A stretch of DNA of 64,000 nucleotides from Methanosarcina sp. MTP4 (GCF_000970045.1 NZ_CP009505.1:2666001-2730000), one strand, 5' to 3'; shown: positions 1-9,319, counted from the first letter of the stretch. Program-made: numbers and translations. The notes: generated from the sequence alone by a model not told the origin.

Positions 1-596
1 CAGGCTATGCACCTTTCTTCAACCACGTGAGGACTTGTAGGGTAATGCTGGTCCTTTTTCCCGGCAGCAGGGGCACAGCCCATAGCCAGGTTCTTGATCG
101 CCCCTCCGAAACCTGCAACGATGTGCCCCTTGAAATGCGACATCACGACCATGGAATCGGCTGCCACGATATCGGACCCGATTTTTACGGACTTGAAGTG
201 CTTTTGCCTGATTTCGACCTCGGCTATGTTCTGGCTCTTCAGCCCGTCGGAAATGATCAGCGGAGCCCGGACCACGGAGTAATCAAACCCATGTTCGATT
301 GCCGTTGTCAGGTGGTCAACTGCATTGTGCCGGCTCCCCGAATAGAGGGTGTTTGTGTCCGTGACAAAAGGTTTTCCCCCTGAAGCCCGGATTTTGTCGA
401 CAACCTGCCGGACGAAGACAGGGTTGATGTACCCGTCGTTTCCGTATTCCCCAAAATGGACCTTGATTGCCGTCAGGTCGTCTACCCCTAAAAGTTCGAC
501 AAAACCTGCAGCATCAAAAAGCCGCTGAATCTTACTGATCGTGTTATCCCTGGGGTTTTGTGCCCTCAGGCCTGTAAAATATACCTTGCTTGCCGT
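1..596 (-). CDS. DUF362 domain protein (partial, ACG start)
   Basis: N-terminal part (about 198 codons) of a DUF362 family protein; the rest lies beyond the left edge. The translation begins ASKVYFTGLRAQ and contains AIKVHFGEYGNDGYINPVFV, TDTNTLYSGSR and MSHFKGHIVAGFGGAIKNL, all typical of this family, whose complete archaeal members often carry C-terminal 4Fe-4S motifs not visible here. The function of the family is not settled. An in-frame TAA (609-611) lies five codons before ACG at 594-596, with no ATG, GTG or TTG between them. A strong Shine-Dalgarno (GGAGG) sits 7 nt before the ACG, exactly where family members start, so ACG appears to be the initiation codon or a mutated ATG. See the finding on near-cognate starts. 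Confidence 0.8.
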
Positions 597-1058
597 ATGA
601 GTCCCTCCTTATGAAAAAGAATCAAATTGATGTCCCTTTATGACCTTTTATTCTTCTAATGTCTATTTTAGTTTTATTTTATCCTGGATTTTGTCCTTGT
701 TTTATCCTTAAACTACGTAATCAAGAAAGTCCTGTTTCCTTTTAGGCATTGCGCTTTCCAAAAACCGGGAAAGCTATTTCATCCACATAATATCAAAAAA
801 GGAGGCATTTTCCATCCACATAGTATCAAAAACAAGGAGGCATTTTCCATCCACATGATATCAAAAAACAAGGAAACCATATTCTGAACCCAATAGGAAG
901 CCGGGACTCTCACCGGGCGCCAAAGGCGGCCGGCTTTTTCCTGAAAATGAAAAAGAAAAAGGAGCAGAAAGAAATACAACAACGTCCTCCTCCGCCTCAA
1001 GCTCTGAAAGCAAAAAAGCAGCCCCTGCTCCAGAGCGATACCCCCACAATGTCTGATC
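597..1058. other. Intergenic region with 3-copy tandem repeat
   Basis: No gene is seen here. The AT-rich left part is the upstream region of the DUF362 gene. At 779-883 there are three imperfect copies of a 35-36 bp unit containing GGAGGCATTTTCCATCCACA. The repeat opens small frames on the minus strand, which I regard as spurious because their translation is itself periodic. Confidence 0.6.
779..883. repeat. 35-36 bp tandem repeat, about 3 copies
   Basis: Three head-to-tail copies of a unit reading approximately CATCCACATAGTATCAAAAA followed by a GGAGGCATTTTC segment. Copies differ by a few substitutions and one or two A residues. It lies between the two minus-strand genes DUF362 and NudC. 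No function is apparent. Confidence 0.8.
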
Positions 1059-1979
1059 TTATTTATCCAACCCTTCTTCTTGCAGGAAATAATCGATTAG
1101 CTTCCTTGAGATGCTGATTTTTCCAGGCAGGACCGGAAGTTTCTCAGCCGAAAACCAGCCAGCATCCTCGATCTCCACACCGTCTGGCCGGATTTCTCCG
1201 GATTCGTATTCCGCAGTGAACCCGATCATCAGGGAGTTTGGAAACGGCCAGGCCTGGGTCCCGAAATAGCTGATCTTTCTGACTTCAATTCCGACTTCCT
1301 CTCTGATTTCCCGGACAACGGCAGCTTCAGCCGATTCTCCGGGTTCGACAAAGCCTGCGACCAGGCCGTAGAGGCCGGGAGGGAAATTCGGGGACCTGGC
1401 AAGCAGGATTTCCTTTCCTTTTTTGATGAGCACGATTACCGCAGGCGAGATCCGGGGGTAGAAAAGTTCCCCGCATTTGGGGCATTTCTTTCCCCTTTCC
1501 CCGACCATAGGGAGAGTTCCTGTCCCGCAGCGGCTGCAAAACTGGTTGACCCGGTCCCATTCCATTACCTGGACCGCCTTGTTCACGAGCGAAAAGCACC
1601 TTTCACTGAGCTTCGCATGTGCCTGCTTGAGGTCCAGAAATTCCATTCCTTCCGGAACCTCTATACCCTCTTCAAGCTCTACGGAATAGCAGTGGACCCC
1701 TTCAAGCGTACCCATGTACTGTTCCCTGACAGCCGAAAGCCCGAGCTCTCCGAAGTCCTGTAGCCTCGGGACAGCTGTCGGGTTTTTCTTCACTTTGAGA
1801 AGAATGTCCCGACCCCGAAATGCAAACCAGAGCGCAGGCTCCTGCCTGTCAGCGGGGCCTTCGACACCTATAAGAAATTTCGGGTCCGGATTCATTTTCG
1901 TGATTGAGGAAGTTTTCGTGATTGAAGAAGTGTTCGTGATTGAAGAAGTGTTCGTGGTTGAGGAAGTCATGGTGCTCAT
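1059..1979 (-). CDS. nudC: NAD+ diphosphatase / NADH pyrophosphatase-type Nudix hydrolase
   Basis: Predicted to cleave NAD(H) to NMN(H) and AMP, and in bacteria NudC also removes NAD caps from RNA. A four-cysteine zinc ribbon (CSRCGTGTL and CPKCGELFYPR) precedes the Nudix box GFVEPGESAEAAVVREIREE. The NudC-specific motif appears as TQAWPFPNSLM, close to the usual SQPWPFPxS. The first 28 residues are a low-complexity Ser/Thr/Ile/Lys repeat encoded by an 18-bp tandem array (about 1897-1966). The conserved protein starts near MNPDPKFL, where ATG at 1893-1895 is an alternative start giving 278 aa. A TATA-like element near 2020-2033 lies about 45 nt before the first ATG, which favours 1979, but no Shine-Dalgarno decides between the two. 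Confidence 0.9.
   Translation of the reverse strand: MSTMTSSTTNTSSITNTSSITKTSSITKMNPDPKFLIGVEGPADRQEPALWFAFRGRDILLKVKKNPTAVPRLQDFGELGLSAVREQYMGTLEGVHCYSVELEEGIEVPEGMEFLDLKQAHAKLSERCFSLVNKAVQVMEWDRVNQFCSRCGTGTLPMVGERGKKCPKCGELFYPRISPAVIVLIKKGKEILLARSPNFPPGLYGLVAGFVEPGESAEAAVVREIREEVGIEVRKISYFGTQAWPFPNSLMIGFTAEYESGEIRPDGVEIEDAGWFSAEKLPVLPGKISISRKLIDYFLQEEGLDK
1897..1966. repeat. 18-bp tandem repeat at the NudC N-terminus
   Basis: About four copies of TTCGTGATTGAAGAAGTG. The 18-bp period keeps the reading frame and gives repeated ITKTSS-like residues on the minus strand. It may be a non-coding array captured by an upstream ATG, since the conserved NudC domain begins just after it. Confidence 0.8.
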
Positions 1980-2236
1980 ACTTTTTGGGTTTTATTCTAT
2001 ATTACGTTACTATCCGATATTTATATCTCACTTATTTTATTTTTGCTTTTGCAATAGATCCGGGAATTTGTTTTTGAGGTGATTGATTTTCATTTTGAAG
2101 ATCCTTCTGGAATAATTTTAAATATTAATCTGCTTGAAAGAAGAATAGTGATATAAGGGAGGCAGGGGTTCTTCTGGTCCTTTCGGCTTTCCACAGAATT
2201 AAGCCATGTGAGATTTGCCTTGAGGGGAGTTTTGAT

Positions 2237-3526
2237 TTGACTGAGAACAAAGATAACAACATAGCTATTTATCTTGATTTTGAAAACCTTGTGATTTCTT
2301 CCGAGGAAGTGTACATTTCCAAGGAAAAGCCCCTTTCGCTGGGACCTATAGTGGATTTTGCAGCAAGCAGAGGCAACATCTCCATAAAGAGAGCTTATGC
2401 TAACTGGCAGCCTTACCATTTCAGCCAGTATGAAAGAGCCCTGCTTAACAACGGGTTTGAGCTGGTCCACCTCCCCTTAACTTCAGCCCAGGGAAAGAAC
2501 GGCGTGGATGTCCGCCTGGCGGTGGACGTGATGGAGAACCTTGAACTGTTTCCGTCCATCGACATGATTGTAATAGGGTCAGGAGATACGGATTTCATCC
2601 CTCTCCTGCAAAAAATCCGGGCAAGGGGCAAGAGCGTAATTGTGGTCGGTTTTGAGCACTCAGTGGGCAGTCTCGTCAAGAGCAACTGCACGGAATTCAA
2701 GTCCCTTAACGAACTACTGGGAGAACCTGAAACGGAAACGGAAACGGAATCCGAGATGATAGGCCCGCCGGAAATCGGCGAAGAAGAAGAAGAAGAGGAG
2801 GGAGATGAGGGGGAAGAAGAGGAAGAAGAGGCCTCCGGAACAGGGGGCAAAAGCATAGATGCCGCCGGCAGGGATGTTATGATCCGGTATATAAAGAACC
2901 GGTCGGACGAAGAGCCGGTCCTGATGTCGAACCTCAAGGTTGGCCTGAAACGCATAGACCCCTCTTTTTCGGAAAAAAAATTCGGATTTTCCTCCTTTAA
3001 AAAATACGTGGAATCTCTTGAAGGAGACCTCGTCGAGAGGATAAACCGCAACGAAAAAAGCGTCTACGAAGTCCACCTGGTCGATGCCGGAGATATAAAG
3101 ACCACCAGCGTAGACGCAACCCAGAAAGCCAAAAAGTACCTCAAAACCCTGAAGTACCAGAAAGCAAACAGCCGGAGGTCTACCCTGTGCAGAAACATCT
3201 ACAAACATTACAGAGGGGACGCCGAACACTCCATGCAGAGCGTAACCGATCACCTCTATTCCAGAATGGGCTCAAGCCGGAAGATCTCCAGAAAAGCAAT
3301 CCAGAAATTTGTCATAACACTCTTTGAAGGAGGAGCGCTGGTCTATTCCCGCAAAGCTGAAAAAGGCACCCTCGGAGCCCTTAAAGACAGGCCCCTGAAA
3401 CTTGCAGATTCGATCAAAGACCCCTACATGATAGAAAAAGCCTATATCAAAAGGGTCAGAGAAATCCTGAACAGTGAATTCCCGGACCTGGACGAGAATA
3501 TAATCAATCAAACGGTGAACCACTGA
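2237..3526 (+). CDS. NYN domain (PIN-like RNase) protein with OST-HTH/LOTUS-type domain
   Basis: 429 aa. Residues about 7-165 form a NYN/LabA-like domain with the acidic metal-site motifs IYLDFEN, GVDVRLAVD and VIGSGDTDF; the fold is shared with PIN nucleases. A very acidic linker (about 167-200, runs of Glu) follows. Then comes an OST-HTH/LOTUS-like domain (about 210-285) and a second basic helical region (about 310-400) that may be another winged helix. NYN plus OST-HTH proteins are known in bacteria and eukaryotes and are thought to bind and cut RNA; the target here is unknown. The start is TTG at 2237, supported by GAGGGGAG about 8 nt upstream. It is monocistronic, with a hairpin right after the stop. 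Confidence 0.85.
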   Translation: MTENKDNNIAIYLDFENLVISSEEVYISKEKPLSLGPIVDFAASRGNISIKRAYANWQPYHFSQYERALLNNGFELVHLPLTSAQGKNGVDVRLAVDVMENLELFPSIDMIVIGSGDTDFIPLLQKIRARGKSVIVVGFEHSVGSLVKSNCTEFKSLNELLGEPETETETESEMIGPPEIGEEEEEEEGDEGEEEEEEASGTGGKSIDAAGRDVMIRYIKNRSDEEPVLMSNLKVGLKRIDPSFSEKKFGFSSFKKYVESLEGDLVERINRNEKSVYEVHLVDAGDIKTTSVDATQKAKKYLKTLKYQKANSRRSTLCRNIYKHYRGDAEHSMQSVTDHLYSRMGSSRKISRKAIQKFVITLFEGGALVYSRKAEKGTLGALKDRPLKLADSIKDPYMIEKAYIKRVREILNSEFPDLDENIINQTVNH

Positions 3527-3560
3527 GTGAGGAACTCACCTTAAGATATTTTTTCTCGAA
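3527..3560 (+). terminator. Hairpin plus T-tract after the NYN gene
   Basis: GTGAG-GAA-CTCAC (3527-3539) forms a short perfect stem one base after the stop codon, followed by a T-run at about 3549-3556. Archaeal termination depends mainly on the T-tract, so this is a plausible end of the NYN transcript. Confidence 0.5.
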
Positions 3561-3886
3561 ATCCGGGAGATTCAACACTATTTTTACTTTTTGCAGCTAC
3601 AAATATAGGTGTAGCTCAATTTCCTTCTTTTTAAAACTCCAAAATACAGGGATTTTTCTCATTTACCCCGGAGAAGAATACTTTTTTTGAACCGATTTCC
3701 ATAAACAGTTTCCGTAGATACTGCTGTGAGCAAGATTCTGAACGGGATATTTCAGCACTTTTAATCTTGAAAATTTAGTGGAGAAGACGAGAAGATATGA
3801 AAGACGTTTCTATATAATGAAAAGAATACTGAAAATTATAATATAATATGAATAATTAATGGAAAATACCTGGAAGGGGGGTTATT
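3540..3886. other. Intergenic region, no gene seen
   Basis: AT-rich spacer. A TATA-like element (TCTATATAATGA, about 3809-3820) precedes the small secreted protein and probably belongs to its promoter. No tRNA-like or repeat structure was noticed. Confidence 0.4.
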
Positions 3887-4144
3887 TTGGGATATACTAA
3901 AGCTATACTGACATTACTTTTCTTATTAATTATAGACATCCCAACCGCAAGCGCCGGATGGGAAGACCTTCTTGATGATGCGAGTTCTACCGCAGAAGAT
4001 TGGGCAGATTATGAAAACAGCGACTGGGAAAACTATGAAGATGGAATAATTGATAACTTCCATTTCAACAAAAAACTCGGATATCCTGAATATGATAGTG
4101 GTAACTACCAATCACAAAATGAAATTGACCGGACATTGAGATAG
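3887..4144 (+). CDS. Small secreted hypothetical protein
   Basis: 85 aa with a clear N-terminal signal peptide: a short positive start, a hydrophobic core LTLLFLLIIDI and a TASAG cleavage-like site at about residues 21-24. The mature part is acidic and rich in Trp, Asp and Tyr (WEDLLDD, EDWADYENSDWENYEDG). TTG at 3887 is chosen because GGAAGGGGGG lies about 6 nt upstream. I do not recognise the family. It stands alone between its own promoter and a long spacer, and could be a cell-surface or secreted protein. No cysteine or lipobox is present. Confidence 0.6.
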   Translation: MGYTKAILTLLFLLIIDIPTASAGWEDLLDDASSTAEDWADYENSDWENYEDGIIDNFHFNKKLGYPEYDSGNYQSQNEIDRTLR

Positions 4145-4400
4145 TCCGGAAAAACGCGCACAAAGAGAGTAAAAATCACCGGGATAAAAACCCAAAAGTG
4201 AGTTAGTAAAACTCGGACGCTAAGGGGAAACATTTTTCCATAACCCAAAGCCAGCGAGTAAAAGGGATTGGATTCCGGAGATTTATTTTTTATAAAAACC
4301 AGATTTCTATATTAAAATATTCCGGAATTTTTACCACTTAAGTTATTTTTTAACCTCGTACCCCCTAAAAATTAATATATTTAGAATCTAATTACTAAGT

Positions 4401-5438
4401 ATGGATAGTGCCCACACACTCCCCGCCATCTTCCTCGCCGTAGTCGGGACGATGTACACGGTCCTCGTTGCTTTTACGATCCCCTCGGTCAGGCGTCTGG
4501 ATAAAAATGGGGAAGGGATCAGAAAAGTACTCATTCATTTTACGGCATTATCTGTTACCGCTTTTTTTGACATGGCTTATAATGCATACATTCTTTACAT
4601 AATGAACGGGGGAAAACCCGTAAGCCAGCTCCACATACTTGCAAAGCTCTTTCCCTCACTAAGCTATTTTCACTGGGTATGGACCTTTTCCACCATATCG
4701 ATTGTGTATATCCTTTTCTTTTCATGTGGGCTTCTGTACCTGGTAGTGCTCACGCTGCGTTCGATAAAGATTGAGGAGCTGGAAGCTCAATGGGAAAAAA
4801 ATGAGGGAGAGATCCTTGAAATTCAGGAAAAAAAAGAGGGTGAATTATCGGAACTCGAAGAGAAAAACACTTTACTTAGGCAGTTGAAAGCCGAATTCTC
4901 AGTAGAGTTTAAAGAAGCCCGCACCGAAATCCGGGAAAAAGTAAAAATCATCGTCCGGAAGGAACAAATGATCCGGTCCGGAGCTGTGAGTGCGGAAATA
5001 AGGGAAATGCTCAATCCCGCAATCGAACTCTCAGGTCCTGAAGAAAGCCCGTTCGAAGAATACATCACAAGAGCTGAAAAAATAAAGGATGTTGAAGGTT
5101 TGCCCGAAGACCTGCTCCGGACCATCAGGGAATACCGGGCCTGCCTGGAAAGCATAGATGAAAAGTTCAGAGAATTCATACTGGAATATAACGATGCAAA
5201 ACGGGAAAAGAATGCTATTTTCGAGGCCCTGCAGGAGCTGGAAAATGAGCTGGAGATACTTGAAGAGGAAAATGAGGGCCTGGAAAAGCAATTAAAAGGA
5301 CTGGATGGAGCGTTTCAGGTCGCGCTTTTAACTGATAAAATAAATTACGTTCTTGTAAAGATTTCGGAGCAAGCAGCCGGAAGGCTAAAGGGACTGAAAA
5401 AGCCGACAACTTCGAGCTCGGGGAGAAACGAACTCTGA
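4401..5438 (+). CDS. Membrane protein with long cytoplasmic coiled coil
   Basis: 345 aa of unknown function. Three hydrophobic segments lie at about residues 8-29, 45-69 and 97-120. From about residue 125 to 330 the sequence is a highly charged coiled coil rich in Glu, Lys and Leu. The layout resembles membrane-anchored scaffold or signalling proteins without a recognisable output domain. It is followed at once by the convergent HemK2-type gene. ATG at 4401 lies about 30 nt after an AT-rich stretch (TTAATATATTTAG), consistent with a short or absent leader. The family is not recognised. Confidence 0.75.
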   Translation: MDSAHTLPAIFLAVVGTMYTVLVAFTIPSVRRLDKNGEGIRKVLIHFTALSVTAFFDMAYNAYILYIMNGGKPVSQLHILAKLFPSLSYFHWVWTFSTISIVYILFFSCGLLYLVVLTLRSIKIEELEAQWEKNEGEILEIQEKKEGELSELEEKNTLLRQLKAEFSVEFKEARTEIREKVKIIVRKEQMIRSGAVSAEIREMLNPAIELSGPEESPFEEYITRAEKIKDVEGLPEDLLRTIREYRACLESIDEKFREFILEYNDAKREKNAIFEALQELENELEILEEENEGLEKQLKGLDGAFQVALLTDKINYVLVKISEQAAGRLKGLKKPTTSSSGRNEL

Positions 5439-5475
5439 AAAACATTTGTCTGAAATATCACTAAAGTTTGAAATA

Positions 5476-6084
5476 TCATGAAAGCCTCCCCCTGACAACT
5501 ACCAGCTCCTCAAAAGAAACCTTTTTCCTCCCTACAATATCCACGGCAAACCCGAGCCCTTCCATCTTTTCCTGCACAGCCTCAACTCCCGTTATCGAAG
5601 AGATGAGAACCAGAATTTTCCCTCCCGGCCTGAGGTAAACCCTCACCTTGTCCAAAAACCTGTCCAGGGTCTCCCTCCCGCTTGTCCCGCCGTCAAAAGC
5701 GTAATTAAGCCAGCCGGGCACTTTTTCCATTTCAGAGGTCGGGAGATACGGGGGGTTGAAAAGGATCAGGTCAAAGCGGGTTTCCGGACTCTGGGGTTCA
5801 ATTCCCCTGAAAAGGTCGGTGCGGATGACCTCGACTCCGTTTTCCTTAGCACAACGGGCTGCATGGGGGTTGATTTCTGTTGCAATTATACGGACGTTTT
5901 CGAGGTTTGCCCGGAGCACGGCAGATACAAAACCGCTTCCTGCTCCGACTTCCAGGACGCGCATTCCGGGCTCTGCCTCCTCAAGGGCGGCATCGGCAAG
6001 TAAAAAAGAGTCTTCGGCGGGTTCGTAGACGAGATCGGTTTCCCCGAGCTTTACCCGGGCATTATTATATTCGATTTCCACCAT
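5476..6084 (-). CDS. HemK2/Mtq2-type protein-glutamine methyltransferase
   Basis: 202 aa, class I SAM-dependent methyltransferase. Visible motifs are VLEVGAGSGFVSAVL (SAM motif I), ATEINPHAA (acidic loop) and FNPPYLPTS, the NPPY motif that defines N-methylation of glutamine or adenine amino groups. The short, single-domain form matches archaeal and eukaryotic HemK2/Mtq2, which with Trm112 methylates the GGQ glutamine of release factor 1. It is the last gene of the minus-strand informational run, 55 nt after KsgA, an arrangement seen in other archaea, which supports a translation role. A tRNA or DNA substrate is unlikely. Confidence 0.85.
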   Translation of the reverse strand: MVEIEYNNARVKLGETDLVYEPAEDSFLLADAALEEAEPGMRVLEVGAGSGFVSAVLRANLENVRIIATEINPHAARCAKENGVEVIRTDLFRGIEPQSPETRFDLILFNPPYLPTSEMEKVPGWLNYAFDGGTSGRETLDRFLDKVRVYLRPGGKILVLISSITGVEAVQEKMEGLGFAVDIVGRKKVSFEELVVVRGRLS

Positions 6085-6139
6085 GCATTCTCAGGTTCAG
6101 GTTTTAGATAAGGATTTAAGCAGGATTTCAGCTCGAATT

Positions 6140-6961
6140 TCAGGCAGATTTCAGATCTGATTTCAGATCAAGGATCATGTTCGCGACTTCCGCAAGTTCC
6201 CCGGGAGTCAGGTTTTCGGCCCGTTTGCCCATGAAATCTTCAGGGAGCTGGGTTACGATTTCCTTGACCTCAGGGATTTTAAGGAGGTGATTTGTGTTAA
6301 GAATGGAGTTTCGCAGTTTCTTTCGCCGCTGGCTGAAGACGGCTGCCACGAACTCCAGGAAAAAGGCTTCATCCCGGACTTCGAAGGGAGCCGGGCGGGG
6401 GACCAGTTTGATCACGGCAGAGTCGACTTCAGGAGCGGGCTGGAAGGCGTCTTTCGGGACCTTCATGAGGATTGAGGCCTCGGCAAAGTATTGGGTGTCG
6501 ACCGTGAGGCGGGAGTAGTCCTTGCAGTTAGGGGGAGAAACCATGCGTTTTGCGAACTCGTACTGGTACATGAGGATGCCCGTTTTGAAGTTCCGGTGAA
6601 GGAGCTTGAAAGTGATTTCCGAGGAGATAGAGTAGGGGAGGTTCGAGACGACCTTGTCGAACTCGGGGAAGTCGAGCTTCAGGGCGTCGCCGGGGATGAT
6701 CTCGATGTTTTCCACGGAATCGAAGCGGTCATGGAGGACTGCTACAAGGGCAGGGTCAAGTTCGATTGCGATAACTTTTTTCGCCTTTCTTGCAAGCTTT
6801 TCGGTAAGGTTCCCGATGCCGGCCCCGATCTCGAGTACCGTGTCCTCGGAGGTCAGTTCGGCGGCCGCAACAATCCGGTCGAGGTAACCGGCATCGATCA
6901 GGAAGTGCTGGTCGAAGACGCCGCCTTTTATGCGGTATTTCCTTAGAATAGAACGAACCAA
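6140..6961 (-). CDS. ksgA: 16S rRNA dimethyladenosine transferase KsgA/Dim1
   Basis: 273 aa, the usual length. It dimethylates the two adjacent adenosines of the 3' terminal helix 45 of small-subunit rRNA, a late step in 30S assembly. Motifs seen are QHFLID near the N-terminus, VLEIGAGIGNLTEKL (SAM site), AIELDPALV, IPGDALKLDFP and the catalytic SNLPYSISSEI. The C-terminal domain has the family segment VFSQRRKKLRNSI. It lies between DUF655 and the HemK2-type gene, all on the minus strand, a conserved archaeal arrangement. The spacer upstream to DUF655 is 189 nt and contains degenerate GAATAAGATAGCG-like repeats. Confidence 0.95.
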   Translation of the reverse strand: MVRSILRKYRIKGGVFDQHFLIDAGYLDRIVAAAELTSEDTVLEIGAGIGNLTEKLARKAKKVIAIELDPALVAVLHDRFDSVENIEIIPGDALKLDFPEFDKVVSNLPYSISSEITFKLLHRNFKTGILMYQYEFAKRMVSPPNCKDYSRLTVDTQYFAEASILMKVPKDAFQPAPEVDSAVIKLVPRPAPFEVRDEAFFLEFVAAVFSQRRKKLRNSILNTNHLLKIPEVKEIVTQLPEDFMGKRAENLTPGELAEVANMILDLKSDLKSA

Positions 6962-6984
6962 AGATGAAAACTCCTGAATGGATA

Positions 6985-7105
6985 AATTGAATATGATAGC
7001 TGATTGACTGATCGAAATAACGGATAGACTGAATAAGATAGCGAGTAGAGTGAATAAGATAGCGTATTATCTGCACGAAATAACGGATTGGATGAATAAA
7101 ATCGA
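6985..7105. repeat. Degenerate short repeats between KsgA and DUF655
   Basis: Several imperfect copies of a unit like ATAACGGATAGACTGAATAAGATAGCG (shown here only in outline, period about 20-24 bp). It lies upstream of KsgA and is one of many degenerate intergenic arrays in this window. No function is evident. Confidence 0.5.
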
Positions 7106-7150
7106 TCTAAAAAAGGAATAAAAGCTAAGAGGCCCTTCAAAAGATCCCCC

Positions 7151-7888
7151 TCATGCCGGCCTCTGGCGGCGCGGCGGAGTAGTAAAGAGCCTGTACTTGA
7201 TAAAGTCGTCCTTGAGTTCTTCTTCGATCCTGTGAGCTAAGACCTTTGCCGGGTCATGAAGACTCGGGATCCTCTCGTGGATATCCTGAAAACTCTTAAA
7301 ATCCCCTTTCTTGTGCTCATCGATGATAGACCACATAAGCTTTTTCCCGATCCCCGGAAGGAGTTCGAGCATGTGAAGGCGGGTGGTGATGGAATGAGCT
7401 TCATTGAAGAACTTTACGAATCTCTCTTCCTGGTGCCGGACACAGGCTTCAAGGATGTACGGGAGTTCAAGGTTTGCACCGTGGGTCAGGTCGGGGTAGC
7501 CAATGCGCTGCTTTACGTGGTCGATGGTGTCCCGGTCGCCGGATCCGATGTAGACCCTTGCCTGGATTTCCGGGATCACGCCGTTCTTGGGGACAAGCTC
7601 CATCAGGGTGAACTTCTTGTCGCCAACCGCCTGGACCAGAGGCTTTTTCTGGGACAAGGACCTTGCATTCACTGCTTTCCCGTAAGGGAGGTAATCAAGC
7701 ACCCATACGTATTCTTCCCTTTCACCGGAATTCTCCCCGCCTTTCCCGGAAGGTCGAGGACCTGATGAGCGAGAGCCTCTTTCAGGGTGAGGCCTACCTG
7801 CCGAACGTCTGTCAGAAAAAGATTTACCAGTGGAATTTCTGCCCTTTTGCGGTCCACCTGATTGTGATTTTTCGTCTCTCATCAGCAC
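7151..7888 (-). CDS. DUF655 helix-hairpin-helix nucleic-acid-binding protein
   Basis: 245 aa. The first 60 residues are a disordered Gly/Ser/Arg/Pro-rich tail. A beta-rich domain follows (VWVLDYLPYGKAV, AVGDKKFTLMELVPK, ARVYIGSGDRDTI). The C-terminal domain contains a helix-hairpin-helix (LHMLELLPGIGKKLMWSIIDE). This architecture is the archaeal DUF655 family, encoded beside rpoF and ksgA in many euryarchaea and presumed to act in RNA or DNA metabolism. The exact role is unknown. The start could be at 7888 or two codons later (MRDEK); the long basic tail makes the exact start uncertain. Confidence 0.85.
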   Translation of the reverse strand: MLMRDEKSQSGGPQKGRNSTGKSFSDRRSAGRPHPERGSRSSGPRPSGKGGENSGEREEYVWVLDYLPYGKAVNARSLSQKKPLVQAVGDKKFTLMELVPKNGVIPEIQARVYIGSGDRDTIDHVKQRIGYPDLTHGANLELPYILEACVRHQEERFVKFFNEAHSITTRLHMLELLPGIGKKLMWSIIDEHKKGDFKSFQDIHERIPSLHDPAKVLAHRIEEELKDDFIKYRLFTTPPRRQRPA

Positions 7889-8423
7889 CCATCCTATATA
7901 TAAATTAACCCCAGAACGTATTTACAACCAGGATACTCCCGGCTATCTATGATCTCGGAAGATTCCCAACTTATCATAACATGAACAGAATATTCCTCTT
8001 ATGGAAACATTCCTCTTATGGAAACATTCCTCTTATGGAAACATTCCTCTTATGGAAACATTCCTCTTATGGAAACATTCCTCTTATGGAAACATTCCTC
8101 TTATGGAATATTCCTTTACTGCATGACCGGGATATTCCCAACTTTTAATGATCGTCTTCCGGATGGAGAATTCTCCAGCCTTCAGGCAACCTATGCAATC
8201 CCCCGGTGATGTCAGATTCCCCGGTATTAAATGATTACCCGAGCTATGCAGATATCCTCCGGTCAGGGGGATTCCTTAACCTTCAGGATAATCCCTCAGG
8301 TCAAGATGTTCCCAGAGACTTAAGTAAATTTTCCCAGGTATCCAGGACTACCCTCATGAATAACAAGATGAAAACTTCTATATAGCTTATTCTATTCTAT
8401 TTCTCTTATTCCCTGCCCCTAAT
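7889..8423. other. Intergenic spacer with 17-bp tandem array
   Basis: No gene is seen. The region is dominated by the array at 7995-8113. The remainder contains loosely repeated phrases around CCGGT/TTCCC (8190-8330). A plus-strand open frame at 8018-8209 is produced by the array and is rejected. Confidence 0.6.
7995..8113. repeat. 17-bp tandem repeat, 7 copies
   Basis: Seven nearly identical head-to-tail copies of CCTCTTATGGAAACATT; only the last copy diverges. It lies in the 535-bp spacer upstream of DUF655 and downstream of rpoF. The near-identity points to recent expansion, probably by replication slippage. Confidence 0.95.
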
Positions 8424-8777
8424 TCAGTCCATTGCCTCGGCTACTAACTCGAGTATCTGGTCCAGTTCCTCATTGCTGAGGGTATACTTTTCTTTAGCGT
8501 AAACAGCCCTGAGTTCATCCCTGGACTGTGGCATGAGATCTGCAATCCGGACCGCGATAACAGGCTTCATTTTTTCAAGTTCAAGCAACTTGTTGACCAG
8601 CCCTCTGGATTTTTCAGAAGTGGTTTTTGCAAACACCTCCGCGTGGTGCAGGGCTTTTCGGAACTCGTATGCCACTTCCAGATTTCTCTCTCTGCGCTCG
8701 TCCGCGATCTCGGACAGCATTTCCTTGACTTCAGCCAGCGTCAATAACTCTTCATTCAGGACTTCCTTAACTATCAT
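8424..8777 (-). CDS. rpoF: DNA-directed RNA polymerase subunit Rpo4 (RpoF)
   Basis: 117 aa. It matches archaeal Rpo4, homologous to eukaryotic Rpb4, which with Rpo7 forms the stalk of RNA polymerase that helps open-complex formation and RNA binding. The conserved N-terminal segment ELLTLAEVKEMLSEI and C-terminal helices (LPQSRDELRAVYAKEKYTL-type, here LMPQSRDELRAVYAKEK) are evident. It stands between L21e upstream and DUF655 downstream, the standard archaeal neighbourhood, though here separated by more than 500 bp on each side, so each gene probably has its own promoter. Confidence 0.95.
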   Translation of the reverse strand: MIVKEVLNEELLTLAEVKEMLSEIADERRERNLEVAYEFRKALHHAEVFAKTTSEKSRGLVNKLLELEKMKPVIAVRIADLMPQSRDELRAVYAKEKYTLSNEELDQILELVAEAMD

Positions 8778-9319
8778 TGGAATACACTCTTGTTGGGCTA
8801 GAATTTCAGGTAGTTACCGCTTTTCGGGGCATCTACTTCGATTTATCTTCTGTCCTTCCCCTAATAAGCTGCTATTAATTTCCACCTGTTAACTTTTCTT
8901 AAGCTTCAACCTGTCGACTAATTCGACCATCCGGAGATAAGTCATTTGTATGTTTGACAAACGATATATAATTATAGATGTCTCTGGACATCCAATATAT
9001 CTGGAGCTACAATGTATCTGGACATCAAATGTCAACGGACATCAAATGTCTCCATATCTGCAATTATAGATGATTCTGAATAAGCTGAAACCTGATATTT
9101 TCAAAAGCAACTCTGGCACATCCCCTCTTGAAAATATTTTTTTGCACAGATCCGTTTCCTATCCTGAAGGCTTCCTACCTGAAAAAACCACTCAAAGATT
9201 GGGCTATTATTTTTAAAACTGCTAAGTAGGGAGCTTAAACGCTACGCAAAAATGCTACAGGTAAACGGCAGGGGATAAAAGTGGGTTAGGTTATATGAAA
9301 CCTAACATCTACACTGTGC
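8778..9319. other. Intergenic spacer with degenerate repeats
   Basis: No gene is seen. At about 8968-9060 there are repeated phrases of the form TCTGGACATC and ACATCAAATGTC, together giving imperfect direct repeats. TATA-like sequences for rpoF could lie near 8964-8972 (GATATATAATT). The rest is AT-rich without apparent structure. Confidence 0.45.

Noticed and set aside
7995-8113. Possible CRISPR array
   Set aside because: The copies are head-to-tail without unique spacers, and the unit (17 bp) is too short. It is an ordinary tandem repeat. No other region has repeat-spacer structure.
8018-8209. Plus-strand open frame over the 17-bp array
   Set aside because: Translation is a periodic METFLLWKHSSYGNIPL produced by the repeat; no coding evidence.
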